From Dysidea avara (lineage: Eukaryota; Porifera; Demospongiae; Dictyoceratida; Dysideidae), in assembly GCF_963678975.1 (NCBI RefSeq), contig NC_089280.1, positions 18,963,863 to 19,027,862 of the forward strand: a DNA stretch of 64,000 bases, read 5' to 3'. Shown piece by piece: positions 47,301 through 56,335 of this stretch. Under the pieces are notes generated by a model. That model had not been told where the DNA came from. It saw only the letters and a list, made by a program, of their open reading frames with translations, and searched no databases. The translations under genes were made by a program, and so were the position numbers. Within the stretch, counting starts at the first letter, position 1, and every line of letters starts with the position of its first letter.

Positions 47301-50300
47301 TTTACTCAAGACAGAATTGTGTTACTGTACACCAGTCTATATCCTTTCGTATTTTTCATACAAATAGTTTTAAAGACTGTTTTTTAAAATCCACAGTATT
47401 GTGTTAAGAAAATTATAAACAGTATCAAAAACAGATACCACGGTTTAACTAAATACTCGGTGTATATTGCTTAGCACTACCATTAGTAGACTGGTACCAA
47501 TCAAACCATACCATTACATTACACAGATGAATCCATAAACAGTCAAACATTATCTTGAGATTTTGGCTACACAATGCCAATTATAGCATGGATTGCATTG
47601 TCAAACTTCACCCAATATTTTTACTTAGATGTTCCACCATATAATGTATTCTTACCTCATCTTGTGTAGCCAACCACACAGTACAACATTCTTTCCAATA
47701 TGACTAGCCCGCAGCTCCCCACACAAGTGGCTCCGCAGCGACGAGTGACTGTTATGGTGACCTAAAATAATACCAACAGTTGGGTAGTAAAGCAATACCT
47801 TATAATCAGAATGAATTACATAGGAAAGTTTCCACAAGGTGTCATTCTAACAACTACGGCACCATGACCAGTGGTCAAAGTGACAGTCAACAGACAAGGC
47901 CAATTTTAAGATAAGTTCTACCAGGTGGTATGGTGGTATGGGGTTACTGGCATAGGTGATTCTAAGGGGGGACCATGCCTCCCCCCCCCTTCCCCCAATG
48001 AAAAATAAGTTTTGAAAAATCTAAGGGAAAGGTTGCAGTACAGATTGGCATTGTTATTTTTAGCATTTTTCATGTTTTTAGCATAAATTTTAGGTTGTTT
48101 TCAAGCCTTCAAATTGAAAAAATCCTGTAGCTTCTGGGGATACAATCCCCAGAAATTCTACTTTATGTTACAGCCATACGACAATAGTCATGCTGTTCTC
48201 TAACTACTTGCTCCCCCTGTAGGGGGTGTATCCATCCACTGGATTGGACTACTGGACTGGCATATTTTTGGTTTTTGCACATTCTGTGGTTAAAATTTAT
48301 TGAGTCTTGCAAGCCAAGGGTCCTGAGGGAACGAACCTACAGCCCACTACTAAATGCTGAATATGAGCAGTAGAGTATGCGATAACTGTCTTAATAATTT
48401 TGCTGTGATTTATTATGTCCTACAACACTTATTCCTTATCCTGGTGTATAGTAATGCTGTAGGGAATGTATATCAGCAATAATTAACCAGTGATCAACTC
48501 GCCAGTTGACAAGATATCCTTAGTGTGAGCTCAAGGAGCAAGCTATATATGTGACTGGATTTTGGAAAATCACCCTTATGGGTGCATTGTTGATTCAGAG
48601 AAAAACGTATTTTAATAATTTAAAGCTTTGTTACTCACAAGCCTTGGCAGCTACATGTTTGGATTTTTCAGCAAAGATGGAGCAATTCACAACCTTTAAG
48701 AGCAGCTAGTGGCCAAGGTAATCCCTGTAGAGTTTCCCACCATTTTAGATAGGTTTTTTCACCAGTGTTACTGTATCATGCGTCCTCAAAAAGGGGTGGA
48801 GGGTGGGGGGTGGCGGGGCGGGCAAGAGATAGACTACAAAATGGATGAGAATGGTAAATGAAGGCACCAGACCACAAAACAGCCCATCAGAGGCAGGGAA
48901 TAGACTGAAATCTCACAAAACAGACATACATCACACATTCAGCTCCCTGCTCGTCTGTCCAGAGTGCATGAACCCCCCAAAGCACCTCCCTGTTGTTCAC
49001 AGACCTGTACAGACGTCTGGAATGGTTATACAGGCTGTCAGAGAATGGTCCACCAAAAGCAGACCCGACAAGTTGAAGGCGAGTTTGATACGGAAATTGT
49101 TAGCCTGATAGTGCAGCAACTTCATGCTGGTGTTATCTCACTTTTGCCTTTGGCGCCCATATGGTTGATTTTGCTAAATCTGGTCACATATGTGACTGGA
49201 TCTGAGAAAAAGGGACATGATCGCACAAGCCTAAATGTACAGTATAAAGCATTGAATACATTGGGCGAAATACTTGCATATTATTGAAAAAATTCCGTAA
49301 ATTCTTTTAACCCCTCTTTTGTAGTGAAGGAAGGGACTAACAATAAAAACCTGGATATCATCTTATTCAGCTGCTCAAGAGGAGTTAGAAAATCTTTTTG
49401 TCGTTGCAGTAACCCCAAGGATACGTAAGTTATAAGCGTTTGTTTACGTTATGTCGAAGCGATCATATGCGATCGATTTTTCTTCAAGAATTTAGCCTTT
49501 TTATGCAGTGAAGAAGGGCGAGTAAAGGAAAAACTTGCCCAGTAATTGATTCCCCTGTTCATGGCGAACAGGGTGGTGACAATTTTAGCTCCGTACCTCA
49601 ATCCGTTGGTAAGTTACAAGCATTTTTGTAAGCACCTGTAATTTATTTTCCCTATACTTGCTGTACATATCGATTTTTCTGTTGTTGCTACTTTGTAGGG
49701 CTGTAACTCCAAAAGTTATTGGCATATGAACCTGAAACTTTGCCAGCGGGTACACTTGGCTATATAGAGTATAAATATCTAATAAACAGGAAATCGGAAA
49801 ATATGCGATTATGTCCTGTTTTCGCAGATTCGGTCACATATAGTATAGTCTTGCGTGGCAAGACCTGTACTTCTGGAGAAAGGCTTACCAATTAGAATTT
49901 TTTTCAGCGTGCGCTTAATTATAATCATTGCGTCCTGCGGCACTGAAAACAAGTCCATCCATGCAAGCTCAATTCCTGAGCTCACACTAAGGATATCTTG
50001 AAGGATATTGTCAACTAGCAAGTCGATCGCTGGTTAACTATTGCTGATATACATTCCCTACAGCATTACTGTACACCAGGGTAGGGAATAAGTGTTGTAG
50101 GACATAATAAATCACAGCAAAAATATTAAAAGACAGTTATCGCTCATATTCAGCATTTAGTAGTGGGCTGTAGGTTCCCTCAGGACCCTTGAAATGTGAG
50201 ACTCAATAAATTTTAACCACAGAATGTGCAAAAACTAAAAATATACTAGTCCAGTAATCCAGTCCAGTGAATGGATACACCCCCCTGTAGGCCAGGTCTA

Positions 50301-51202
50301 GAATCGCCACTGGTTACTGGAGTGTTGTCATTACCTGATAATGAAGCTCAAAAAGAAAGTTTTACATGAACACAAAATTCTACATGATTCAAAATTTGTT
50401 TGCATTGGGTCAAGACTCTCAGTTGGACCTTGCAATAAATCAATAGTTGCGCATTAATTTAATGTACAATACATGTGTCTATTACAGTTGGACTTCAACA
50501 AGTTAGATCTCTTGACAATTGCATCCATACATTAGCAGGGTTTTTTTAGTGTGTTGTAATAACAGGATCCACAGGCTTTGCCGTAATGCGCATATCAATG
50601 TTTTGCCCCTCTACTATGAACATGGGCAGAGGTGAGGATTTAAACATTTAAAAATTCTTATCCCCACTACCTGGGGCTACTTTTGATGTGGAATCCCCAC
50701 TTATCCCCCCAGTAAAAGACCCCGAAACACCCGCTACGTGCCCTCGTAGCATCAAATACCCCACCACCTGGGGGCACGGTTTGAGGTTGATTCCCCGACT
50801 AATCCCCGCCTAGCCCCCACTTCTGTCCGTGTTCATAGTAGTGGGGTAAAACATTGATAGGTGCATAATATACGTACACTACACACATAACTTTATAAAG
50901 GATGTCAACTGTCTACACAACTCCCCTTAGCAAACGCAAAATAAACTGTAAGTAGTCTACTAAACAGATGTGTCACTATCAATTTTCTGTTAAATCATTT
51001 TATCAACGGTCTCAAGAAAAGGCCTGCAAACACACTGAAACTTTTGATTCTATGAACTTTGATAACACGACGAGGCAAGACAAACACGCAGTTAGAAATA
51101 CTCACTGTTATTTGCAAAACGGTCTTGAGAGTATCTGCGATGTAGATTTCGTAGCAGTTTCACTCCGCGGAGTCCACGTAGCCATTGACACGGTACCTGC
51201 AT
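38315..51202 (-). CDS. DARS2: Mitochondrial aspartyl-tRNA synthetase, complete, 16 exons, GAD domain absent
   Basis: Class II synthetase that charges mitochondrial tRNA(Asp). Coding exons: 51106-51202, 47656-47761, 46500-46581, 46355-46447, 46200-46301, 45979-46102, 45862-45908, 45551-45622, 45465-45499, 45347-45416, 45151-45300, 44997-45087, 44857-44936, 42632-42742, 41249-41327, 38315-38481. All introns are GT-AG, phases agree, and the sum is 1506 nt (501 aa plus stop). Exon 1 ([10 protein letters not shown]... RRYSQ) is an arginine-rich amphipathic presequence. Exons 2-5 form the OB-fold anticodon domain ([20 protein letters not shown]). Motif 1 is in [33 protein letters not shown] follows, motif 2 is FARCYRDE with [13 protein letters not shown], and motif 3 is [24 protein letters not shown] and [11 protein letters not shown] are family signatures. 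Between [14 protein letters not shown] and [12 protein letters not shown] the roughly 120-residue GAD insertion of bacterial-type AspRS is missing. Human DARS2 is 645 aa. Introns 1, 13, 14 and 15 are enlarged by transposons. Confidence 0.95.
38650..39175. mobile_element. Repeat element with hairpin (copy C, DARS2 last intron)
   Basis: Insertion relative to copy A (after 14220). The hairpin at 38690-38790 pairs gtagttgtatcatgatttgtc with gcaaatcacaagggcaggtgatacaac around gcctgagggc. The rest resembles 14575-15010 (caagccaat, agtggtta, ggatggcaagg), so it is the same family in a different place. Confidence 0.5.
39540..40570. mobile_element. Dispersed repeat 'R' (copy C), with nested MITE
   Basis: Counterpart of 15370-15990. 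The palindromic core is at about 40455-40525 (gaacatttaatccct / agggattaaatgttc). It is interrupted by the TA-flanked MITE at 39835-40236. Confidence 0.6.
39835..40236. mobile_element. TA-flanked MITE in DARS2 intron 15
   Basis: Ends TAGTATGTTCACGCTGAGCT and the complement of TAGTATGTTCACGTTGAGCT, flanked by TA (39833-39834 and 40237-40238). Copy A retains the empty site ggactagctac near 15640. 402 bp, no transposase frame; Tc1/mariner type. Confidence 0.88.
41605..42312. mobile_element. TA-flanked element with two opposed nine-unit repeat arrays
   Basis: Element CAGGTTTTTGCAATTG ... CAATTGCAAAAACCTG, flanked by TA (41603-41604 and 42313-42314). Copy A has the empty site at 17084-17085. The left end (41610-41810) is nine tandem units of 20-22 bp built on GCAATTGAATTCGTC. 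The right end (42121-42312) is nine units of the reverse complement (GACGAATTCAATTGC). Most units contain an EcoRI site next to a CAATTG palindrome. The spacers between cores alternate (CCG, GCTG, GCT). The central 310 bp (41811-42120) is unique sequence without a convincing gene. Apparent QLNSS or FNCK-type repetitive proteins through the arrays are translations of the repeat. Probably a Tc1/mariner-mobilised non-autonomous element with amplified subterminal binding sites. Confidence 0.9.
42743..44856. other. Long DARS2 intron 13, no gene recognised
   Basis: Two short plus-strand frames (43589-43819 and 43985-44218) are open only in copy C and have no recognised domain; the equivalent copy A interval (17682-19998) is disrupted and rearranged. 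Contains the hAT-like MITE at 44249-44555 and, near 43845-43905, a block shared with 18945-19010. Confidence 0.5.
44249..44555. mobile_element. hAT-like MITE, GC-rich ends
   Basis: Ends TAGGGGCGGATCCAG and the complement of CAGGGGCGGGGTCAAG, with G/C runs just inside. The flanks tatgcagt / tatgcttt are an imperfect 8-bp duplication. Absent from copy A. Carries gactgctttattagagtgac and gactgctctattagagtaac in tandem (44457-44495). Confidence 0.6.
46902..47184. mobile_element. Degenerate hAT MITE in DARS2 intron 2
   Basis: Exact 8-bp target duplication TTTCATAG (46894-46901 and 47185-47192). The right end TACATCACTA is hAT-like and the left end TAGCAAGAATCC has decayed. The interior is full of ccgata/tatcgg steps. 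Confidence 0.7.
48550..49188. mobile_element. TA-flanked MITE, TGTGACTGGAT family (nested)
   Basis: Ends TGTGACTGGATTTTGGAAAA and the complement of TGTGACCAGATTTAGCAAAA, TA on each side. Contains short open frames at 48845-49108 and 48964-49287 (cysteines in CPECMNPP and related), too fragmentary to assign. Abuts the next element with only a shared TA between them. Confidence 0.65.
49191..49838. mobile_element. TA-flanked MITE, TGTGACYGGATCTG family (nested)
   Basis: Ends TGTGACTGGATCTGAGAAAA and the complement of TGTGACCGAATCTGCGAAAA, flanked by TA (49189-49190, 49839-49840). Same family as 5438-5674 but 648 bp. The junction with the previous element forms the palindrome tcacatatgtga. Confidence 0.75.
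50595..50857. mobile_element. TA-flanked MITE in DARS2 intron 1
   Basis: Ends TCAATGTTTTGCCCCTCTAC and the complement of TCAATGTTTTACCCCACTAC, flanked by TA (50593-50594, 50858-50859). The TIRs extend about 45 bp. The interior is unusually C-rich, with repeated ccccac / ccccg words. Confidence 0.8.
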
Positions 51203-53898
51203 TTCGATTCTTATTAATGAGCAGCACATGTACATACGATAACGGAAGTCGTGTCCTACAGTAAGCCAGTTTTATGAACGATTTGTGCTCCTGAGGTATG
51301 ATATGTTAAGTCTACGAGTAATACTCTTGGTCAATAAAAGGAGAACGAAGTCGAAGTAAACTAGTGCTTGTCGTGTTGTAAATCGGTTTGTTGTTTTTAA
51401 ATCATAACCCACAATCGGTTTCGATAACAGTCATTATAAATACTGCCAACTGAGTTTTCATCTTTGTGGTGCCTTGTGATGACCTCTTTGCCTAGAGGCA
51501 CAGTGGTTGGCTTTTGGTGTGAAGGACTTTGTGTAATCTGTCACTGCCTGTTCTGCTGTAACCTCTGTTGTGTTGTCTACTTCTTCCTGTGTCCTTCACT
51601 CCTTGAGCTGGTGCCAGTGATTGTGAGATTATGAGAGCTGAAGGCACCACACCACACTGCTTTAAATCACTACAATAATTATCAAGCAATCAGTTACTTC
51701 CTGTATGTTTGATATTGCAGCGATGTTTGCAATCTGGGAACCTTTACTTTGAGACCGCTGCTGGCTCACAGAAGGTAGGACATGCATCGTATGCTGCTTG
51801 CTTTAATTGCATATTTCCATTTGGTATTCATGTGAGTCAATAGTTGTTACACAAAACTAGTAAATGGTGAATGGTGGTTCACTGATCAGATATACATTGT
51901 ATGTTATAAAGCTAAGACAATGTATATGTATCAAAACTTTTGTCGCAAAAATAGAATTACTCGTATATCAATTTTTCAATACATTTTTGTACGGCCAGAC
52001 TGAAACGCGGTTTTTAAAGTGCAACTTTTCATAACGCCTTACACTGTAAGTTTTCTGCTTAACATGGGCAGAATTATCATCATCTAACCTTTAGCTTTTT
52101 TTCTTCAATGCACTTTCATCACAATTCCGGGGGGATTGCTTGTTTAATGCACAAAAGTCTGGAACAATTTCCATTCTTTTCATATTGACAGTTGCACACA
52201 ACTTGATTATTGCTTCAATTCCAAGTCACACATGGAAATATCCCCATTATCACGGTTAGCATTATTTAGAGCATTCTATGAGCTGCAAGTTAGTGTGGAA
52301 TTTAATCCTGTTGTACCAAAATTTGCCGTGCTTTGGTATGAGAAATACTAACTTTCCGAAGTGTTGCTTTTTCAGTATTACTGTCATGCTAGTGGGTTAT
52401 AGTGGTCTGAGGTGTGTAGTAATACATTTTATATCACATTTAAAGACAATTTCTATTAGTACCTTGTGGTCAAAATTCGTATGTAAATATGGCTTCATTT
52501 GACAAAATCTGTACAATAGTTTTGATATGATACTTTGTTATGAAAACTAGAGCCCGAGTTAGTGCACAAAAAGTGAGGGAACTTTTAAAAATAAGGATAT
52601 AGCCTTAATTGAAGTTATAGTACTCCACCACAAGTAGGATATCGTATTGACCTGAGCCCAAGGTGTCAATAACAATGGCATCATATGAGTGTGGGTGTGC
52701 TTTTATCCCATAAAGGCACAATCGTGTGGTTTCAAGCATTTGATCACAGTTTGATGTGCTTGATTGTTAATGTAATGCTAGAGGAGAGAACACAGGAAAA
52801 GTGAAGATTTGTTGTCATGGTAGCTTGGCATGTTTTTGTTGGAGGATGATTGTTGGAGCCAAATCACAAGCAACTCAGTTTATCAAAGAAAAATAAACCT
52901 AATCGTAAATCAAACCCCACCCAAAACCTAAACCATTTTCTCCATCTGCTCATTTAAACACCACTGTGAGTAGCAAAGAAATAGAGGAAGTCCTTTAAGT
53001 GGTATGTTTCAACAGGTATACGTAGTACAAATTGGGCGGCACATAGCTACATTTCAACAACAGCTTGTTCAGAGAAACGAGTGCTTACCACAAGAAATCT
53101 TTGCCTTCAAAGAGGTTTTCATCTACTAGGGTTTAACTTCCAGTTAGTGCATGACCCATGGTTCTTTTTATCTGAGATAGCCAGTTGACATTTGTATATG
53201 ACATATCGCATATCACGATAATCATGATAGAAACATTTCATGGTAATCGTGACAGAAAAAAGCTATACCGTGATACAAATTATTTTGTGAAAAGTGACTT
53301 AATATTTGCAAAATATGGGGGTATTTCTCTAACAACATGTGGTGATGCATAAAAAACAAATCATTATTATAAATATGAGTTTGACTGAATAGAACTTGTC
53401 TTGTGAAAAAATTAGCATATTCAATTCATTAATATATCATGACTATCGTGATACAAGTCCCATGATATAGTGATTATTGTGACATTATCATGGCACCATT
53501 ACCACAGTGTTAATACAGGTGCAGTTGCATCTAAAGCATACATGGACAATAGTGTTGTGTACAATTTAAATTACGAGATATTTTAGATTAGCTGTAACTT
53601 CAAATAAATCATATACATCATTAAGAATCACCAGTATAGTTTCATGGCAAAACATCGTGTGTGAAGTAATTTAAGCTCATATATATATGGCATAATTACA
53701 TATTATGTCATGATTAATGATGTGTTTGGTTATTTAAGTAGGACACAGAATATGTAATACTTCATATTATGATTCAACATATACAAGAAACAATTACAAG
53801 ATGGATTACAATTGATCATATACAGTACATATGTGCACTTATAACTATATGAAAATGCAGCTGTGTCCTTAAATATTGGAATATACATACATGCATGC
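51203..53898. other. Intergenic upstream of DARS2 and downstream of the receptor gene
   Basis: Immediately upstream of the DARS2 ATG the sequence is less AT-rich and should contain its promoter and 5' UTR. A possible plus-strand exon lies at 51721-51776 (ag before, gtagga after, one open frame RCLQSGNLYFETAAGSQK), but no partner exons were found. 53190-53510 is rich in cgtgata / tatcacg repeats and may be a decayed MITE. Otherwise nothing recognised. Confidence 0.45.
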
Positions 53899-55059
53899 TC
53901 AGTTTGGTGATGGTGCCACTTGATTTCTTGGGAAGAGCTCTTGGCAAAGTCGAGACACTTTGTCAGTACACATGAGGGTGGCCATGATCACGCACTGTTG
54001 TATGAAGTAAGAAACTGATCCTGTGATTTTTGAAATTGGAGAATATTCTGTATTCAGTGCAGAAGCTAGCCAAATGAGTTGAGACAGACCAATGGTGGCT
54101 CCCATTGCAACAGCTACCTTGGATAACGTTTGTTTGTTCTGACTAGAAAGCTCAATATTTTGTTTGATTTTGTAGAAATAAAACAGATAGATGGCAAACA
54201 TCATGATTTGACCAATTTTGTTGATAGCTGTGTTGACTCTCCAGATCCAAATGGTTTTGTACTGAGTGTTGCTGATAAAAATACAGTGTCCATCTAGTTG
54301 TAGTGTGTATCTGCCAACACCAGTGATGACATCGTAAGTAGTCATTATACCAAGGAAGAAAATTGCTGTGCCAACTGTATAAGCAATGTATCTTCTAAAA
54401 AGATACTCAGATTTCTTTGCAGACACTCTGGTTAGGTGATGGTTACAGTACATAATATAAGCAAAATGGGTAAGGATGCAGGTGGCAAAACCGTCTATGC
54501 TCATAGTTGTAGTCATGAAAATAGTTGTAATTATTTGACATGTTGCTTGTGAGTTCAGAGCTATCACACTATGCATCATTAAGATGACACATATTACAAG
54601 ACATTGCGAGACTATTGAGAGACTATACAGCATTATCAGCTTTCCCAGTGGATTGCGTAACTCTTTGAATATCAGGTGAACAGCAGCGTTGTACCCACTT
54701 GTTACCGTTATTAGCACAGCCATAACTAGTAATCCTATAAATTGACCGGTCTTACCATGATCAGAATTAGCAGTGGGTGGCATACATAAAAATTCCTTTT
54801 CTTGTCTAGCAATCATCACAGAAGTGTGGCCATCTGTTGGGGTAATGACAATGAGGCTATCAGTAGTGTAGACAATGTCCAGTTTCTCTCCAGTATCGAT
54901 CATCATGATGGTACAGTTATCAACCAGGCAGTATTGAAGGGTAGTAACTTGTTGGAGGTCTCCATCACCACTAGCTGGTAGCTGTTGATCAGAACAACAA
55001 AGTGATGCTACCTTACTGACAGCAAGGATAACAACGAAGAGTAGAGTAAGACAAGCCAT
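53899..55059 (-). CDS. Seven-transmembrane receptor, class B/Methuselah-like
   Basis: Single-exon gene of 386 aa. The start is the ATG at 55059; an upstream in-frame TTG at 55062 is not a start. Residues 1-20 are a signal peptide (MACLTLLFVVILAVSKVAS). A Cys-containing ectodomain of about 80 residues (LCC, YCLVDNC, FLCMPP) follows. Seven hydrophobic helices lie at about 107-131, 141-163, 172-204, 224-246, 274-298, 312-335 and 344-365. The Cys at the top of helix 3 (SQATCQ) and one in the second extracellular loop (DGHCIF) can form the usual disulfide. KELRNPLGKLIMLYSLS after helix 1 resembles the first intracellular loop and helix 2 of secretin/Methuselah/adhesion receptors. There is no GPS motif or long adhesion ectodomain. 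Ligand unknown; class assignment is by motif style. Confidence 0.8.
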   Translation of the reverse strand: MACLTLLFVVILAVSKVASLCCSDQQLPASGDGDLQQVTTLQYCLVDNCTIMMIDTGEKLDIVYTTDSLIVITPTDGHTSVMIARQEKEFLCMPPTANSDHGKTGQFIGLLVMAVLITVTSGYNAAVHLIFKELRNPLGKLIMLYSLSIVSQCLVICVILMMHSVIALNSQATCQIITTIFMTTTMSIDGFATCILTHFAYIMYCNHHLTRVSAKKSEYLFRRYIAYTVGTAIFFLGIMTTYDVITGVGRYTLQLDGHCIFISNTQYKTIWIWRVNTAINKIGQIMMFAIYLFYFYKIKQNIELSSQNKQTLSKVAVAMGATIGLSQLIWLASALNTEYSPISKITGSVSYFIQQCVIMATLMCTDKVSRLCQELFPRNQVAPSPN

Positions 55060-55097
55060 CAACCTTCCTCTCTTGTGATATTACAAATAACAGTGAT

Positions 55098-55267
55098 GGA
55101 TAAGTATGCTTGTGATGTGTATGTATACTTGTGCTTATGCAACTAGCATATCAGACAAATGGTACTACTTCTTATAATGTCGTACAAGTATGCATGTGAT
55201 GTGTATGTATACTTCTGCTTGTGCAACTAGCATATCAGACAAATGGTGCTACTTCTTATAATGTCTC
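55098..55267. repeat. Two-unit tandem repeat upstream of the receptor gene
   Basis: Two units of about 90 bp, each carrying gtgatgtgtatgtatactt, gcaactagcatatcagacaa and ctacttcttataatgtc, differ at only a few positions. They lie just upstream of the receptor start codon, so they may carry duplicated regulatory DNA. Confidence 0.85.
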
Positions 55268-55341
55268 TAGTCATGCACATCTGTGTGTATATCAAGTAGG
55301 TAACTGTGTGCATAGTGATAGATATTAAAGGCTTTAACAAT

Positions 55342-55442
55342 AAGGAATAGGAATAGTGTACTTTAACTTAATGTGCTATTCCTTAATAGTGTGTTACACT
55401 CTGAAGGAATAGTGTGCTTTAACTTAAAGCACACTATTCCTT
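55342..55442. repeat. Two successive hairpins upstream of the receptor gene
   Basis: The second is perfect: aaggaatagtgtgctttaa pairs with ttaaagcacactattcctt around one C (55404-55442). The first (55342-55386, taaggaataggaatagtgta to aatgtgctattcctta) is a decayed version of the same word. Function unknown; possibly a tiny palindromic transposon duplicated in place. Confidence 0.75.
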
Positions 55443-55599
55443 AAGAGTATAGAGTAATATACAATCGTAAAGATGATGGTGGTAAATAATTCTTTTAAAT
55501 GTTACACTCCATCAACAGCCACTAATCAGTCAATTATTCTGTATCTTAAGAGAGCAAATAAAATGTGTAATTTTGATTTTGAATGCATGAACAGTGTAG

Positions 55600-55890
55600 T
55601 TTCATAACTCTTTTTCACCAGCTCCATATATAGTCAGCAAATACAGCAAAAATACCTGGGAGTAGTGATAGATGAACACTTAACTTGAAAAGAACATATT
55701 TGTAGCAAAGCAAAAGCCCCCTTTTACAACAAAATTTCTTCCAGTGTCCAGCTTCACTGAAATCCAATTGTTATACATCCTTAGTGAGACCTATACTAGT
55801 CTACGTTGCTACATGCAGTGTGGTCCCCACACCTTCATCACCAGAAACACTAAAATAGAAATGGTTCAACATATAGTCCCACTCATTTTG
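55600..55890 (+). mobile_element. LINE RT fragment
   Basis: Broken frames read YLGVVIDEHLT, then a LVRPILVY-like stretch and IEMVQHIV, matching the post-catalytic part of CR1/Jockey-like RTs (compare YLGVxIDxxLxW and LVRPxLEY). Interrupted by stops and frame changes. 56400-56640 may be its continuation (a frame with LHSASNLWDSMTDSLLNW-like text) beyond the two SINEs. Confidence 0.6.
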
Positions 55891-55892
55891 AC

Positions 55893-56150
55893 TTTTATTT
55901 ATTTATTTTTTAAGACTTTACAGCACAAGTGCTATTACATAAAGTATGTTTGAAAAGCAGGAGAAAGGAGAAAAAATCCATGGTTGGACCTGGGCAGCCT
56001 CAAACCTGCAGCCATCCAATTAATGCTCAAATGCTTACAGGAGTCTGCCAGGTGGTCAGGATGTTTTCTCTTTGTCAATGTATCCATGTATATGTATATG
56101 TATCCATAGGAACTCTAGAGAGTGACTTGTTATCTCAAAATACCCCTTGT
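55893..56150 (-). mobile_element. tRNA-derived SINE copy 2
   Basis: Same family as 20637-20956: T/A-rich end (tttatttatttattttttaa), cagcacaagtgct, gaaaggagaaaaaatccatg, aacctgcagccatcc, gcttacaggagtct and ccaggtggtcaggatgtttt. Inserted in or next to a LINE fragment. Confidence 0.75.
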
Positions 56151-56170
56151 GGAACCAAATGCATGGACAT

Positions 56171-56335
56171 TAGTTTATTTATTAAGGCCTTACAGCACAA
56201 GTGCTGAAGGTCTGTAGGACACCTGGTCCTACAGCCTGTTTAAAGTTGTTACATAAAGTATGTATGAAAAGGTGGAGAAAGGAGAAAAAATCCATGACTG
56301 GACCTAGGCATCTTTGAACCTGCAGTCAACTTCTC
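56171..56335 (-). mobile_element. tRNA-derived SINE copy 3 (partial)
   Basis: Shares tttatttattaaggc, cagcacaagtgctgaaggtc and the hairpin CTGTAGGAC-acctg-GTCCTACAG, then gtggagaaaggagaaaaaat and gactggacctagg, with the copy at 20637. It stops at aacctgcagtc. Confidence 0.75.

Larger units (their letters stand above)
47952..50312. mobile_element. hAT element with long internal inverted arms, in DARS2 intron 1
   Basis: Ends CATAGGTGATTCTA ... TAGAATCGCCACTG with exact 8-bp target duplication GTTACTGG (47944-47951 and 50313-50320). Two inverted arms of about 330 bp (48210-48545 and 49975-50300) share ggatacaccccc / gggggtgtatcc, cctacagcccacta, tgtcctacaacact and gatatccttagtgtgagctc. Between them sit two back-to-back TA-flanked MITEs (48550-49188 and 49191-49838). 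No transposase catalytic region is recognisable. Short C-rich and G-rich tracts occur near both ends. Confidence 0.85.

Noticed and set aside
48845-49287. Two overlapping open frames inside the nested MITE
   Set aside because: Cysteine-containing text looked zinc-finger-like, but the frames are short, overlapping and lack any complete motif.
50968-51264. 98-codon plus-strand frame
   Set aside because: Lies antisense across DARS2 exon 1 and its upstream DNA; no domain, no splice logic of its own.
53190-53510. Another hAT-type MITE with cgtgata/tatcacg content
   Set aside because: The composition resembles the hAT interiors at 25452 and 62486, but no terminal repeat or target duplication could be found.
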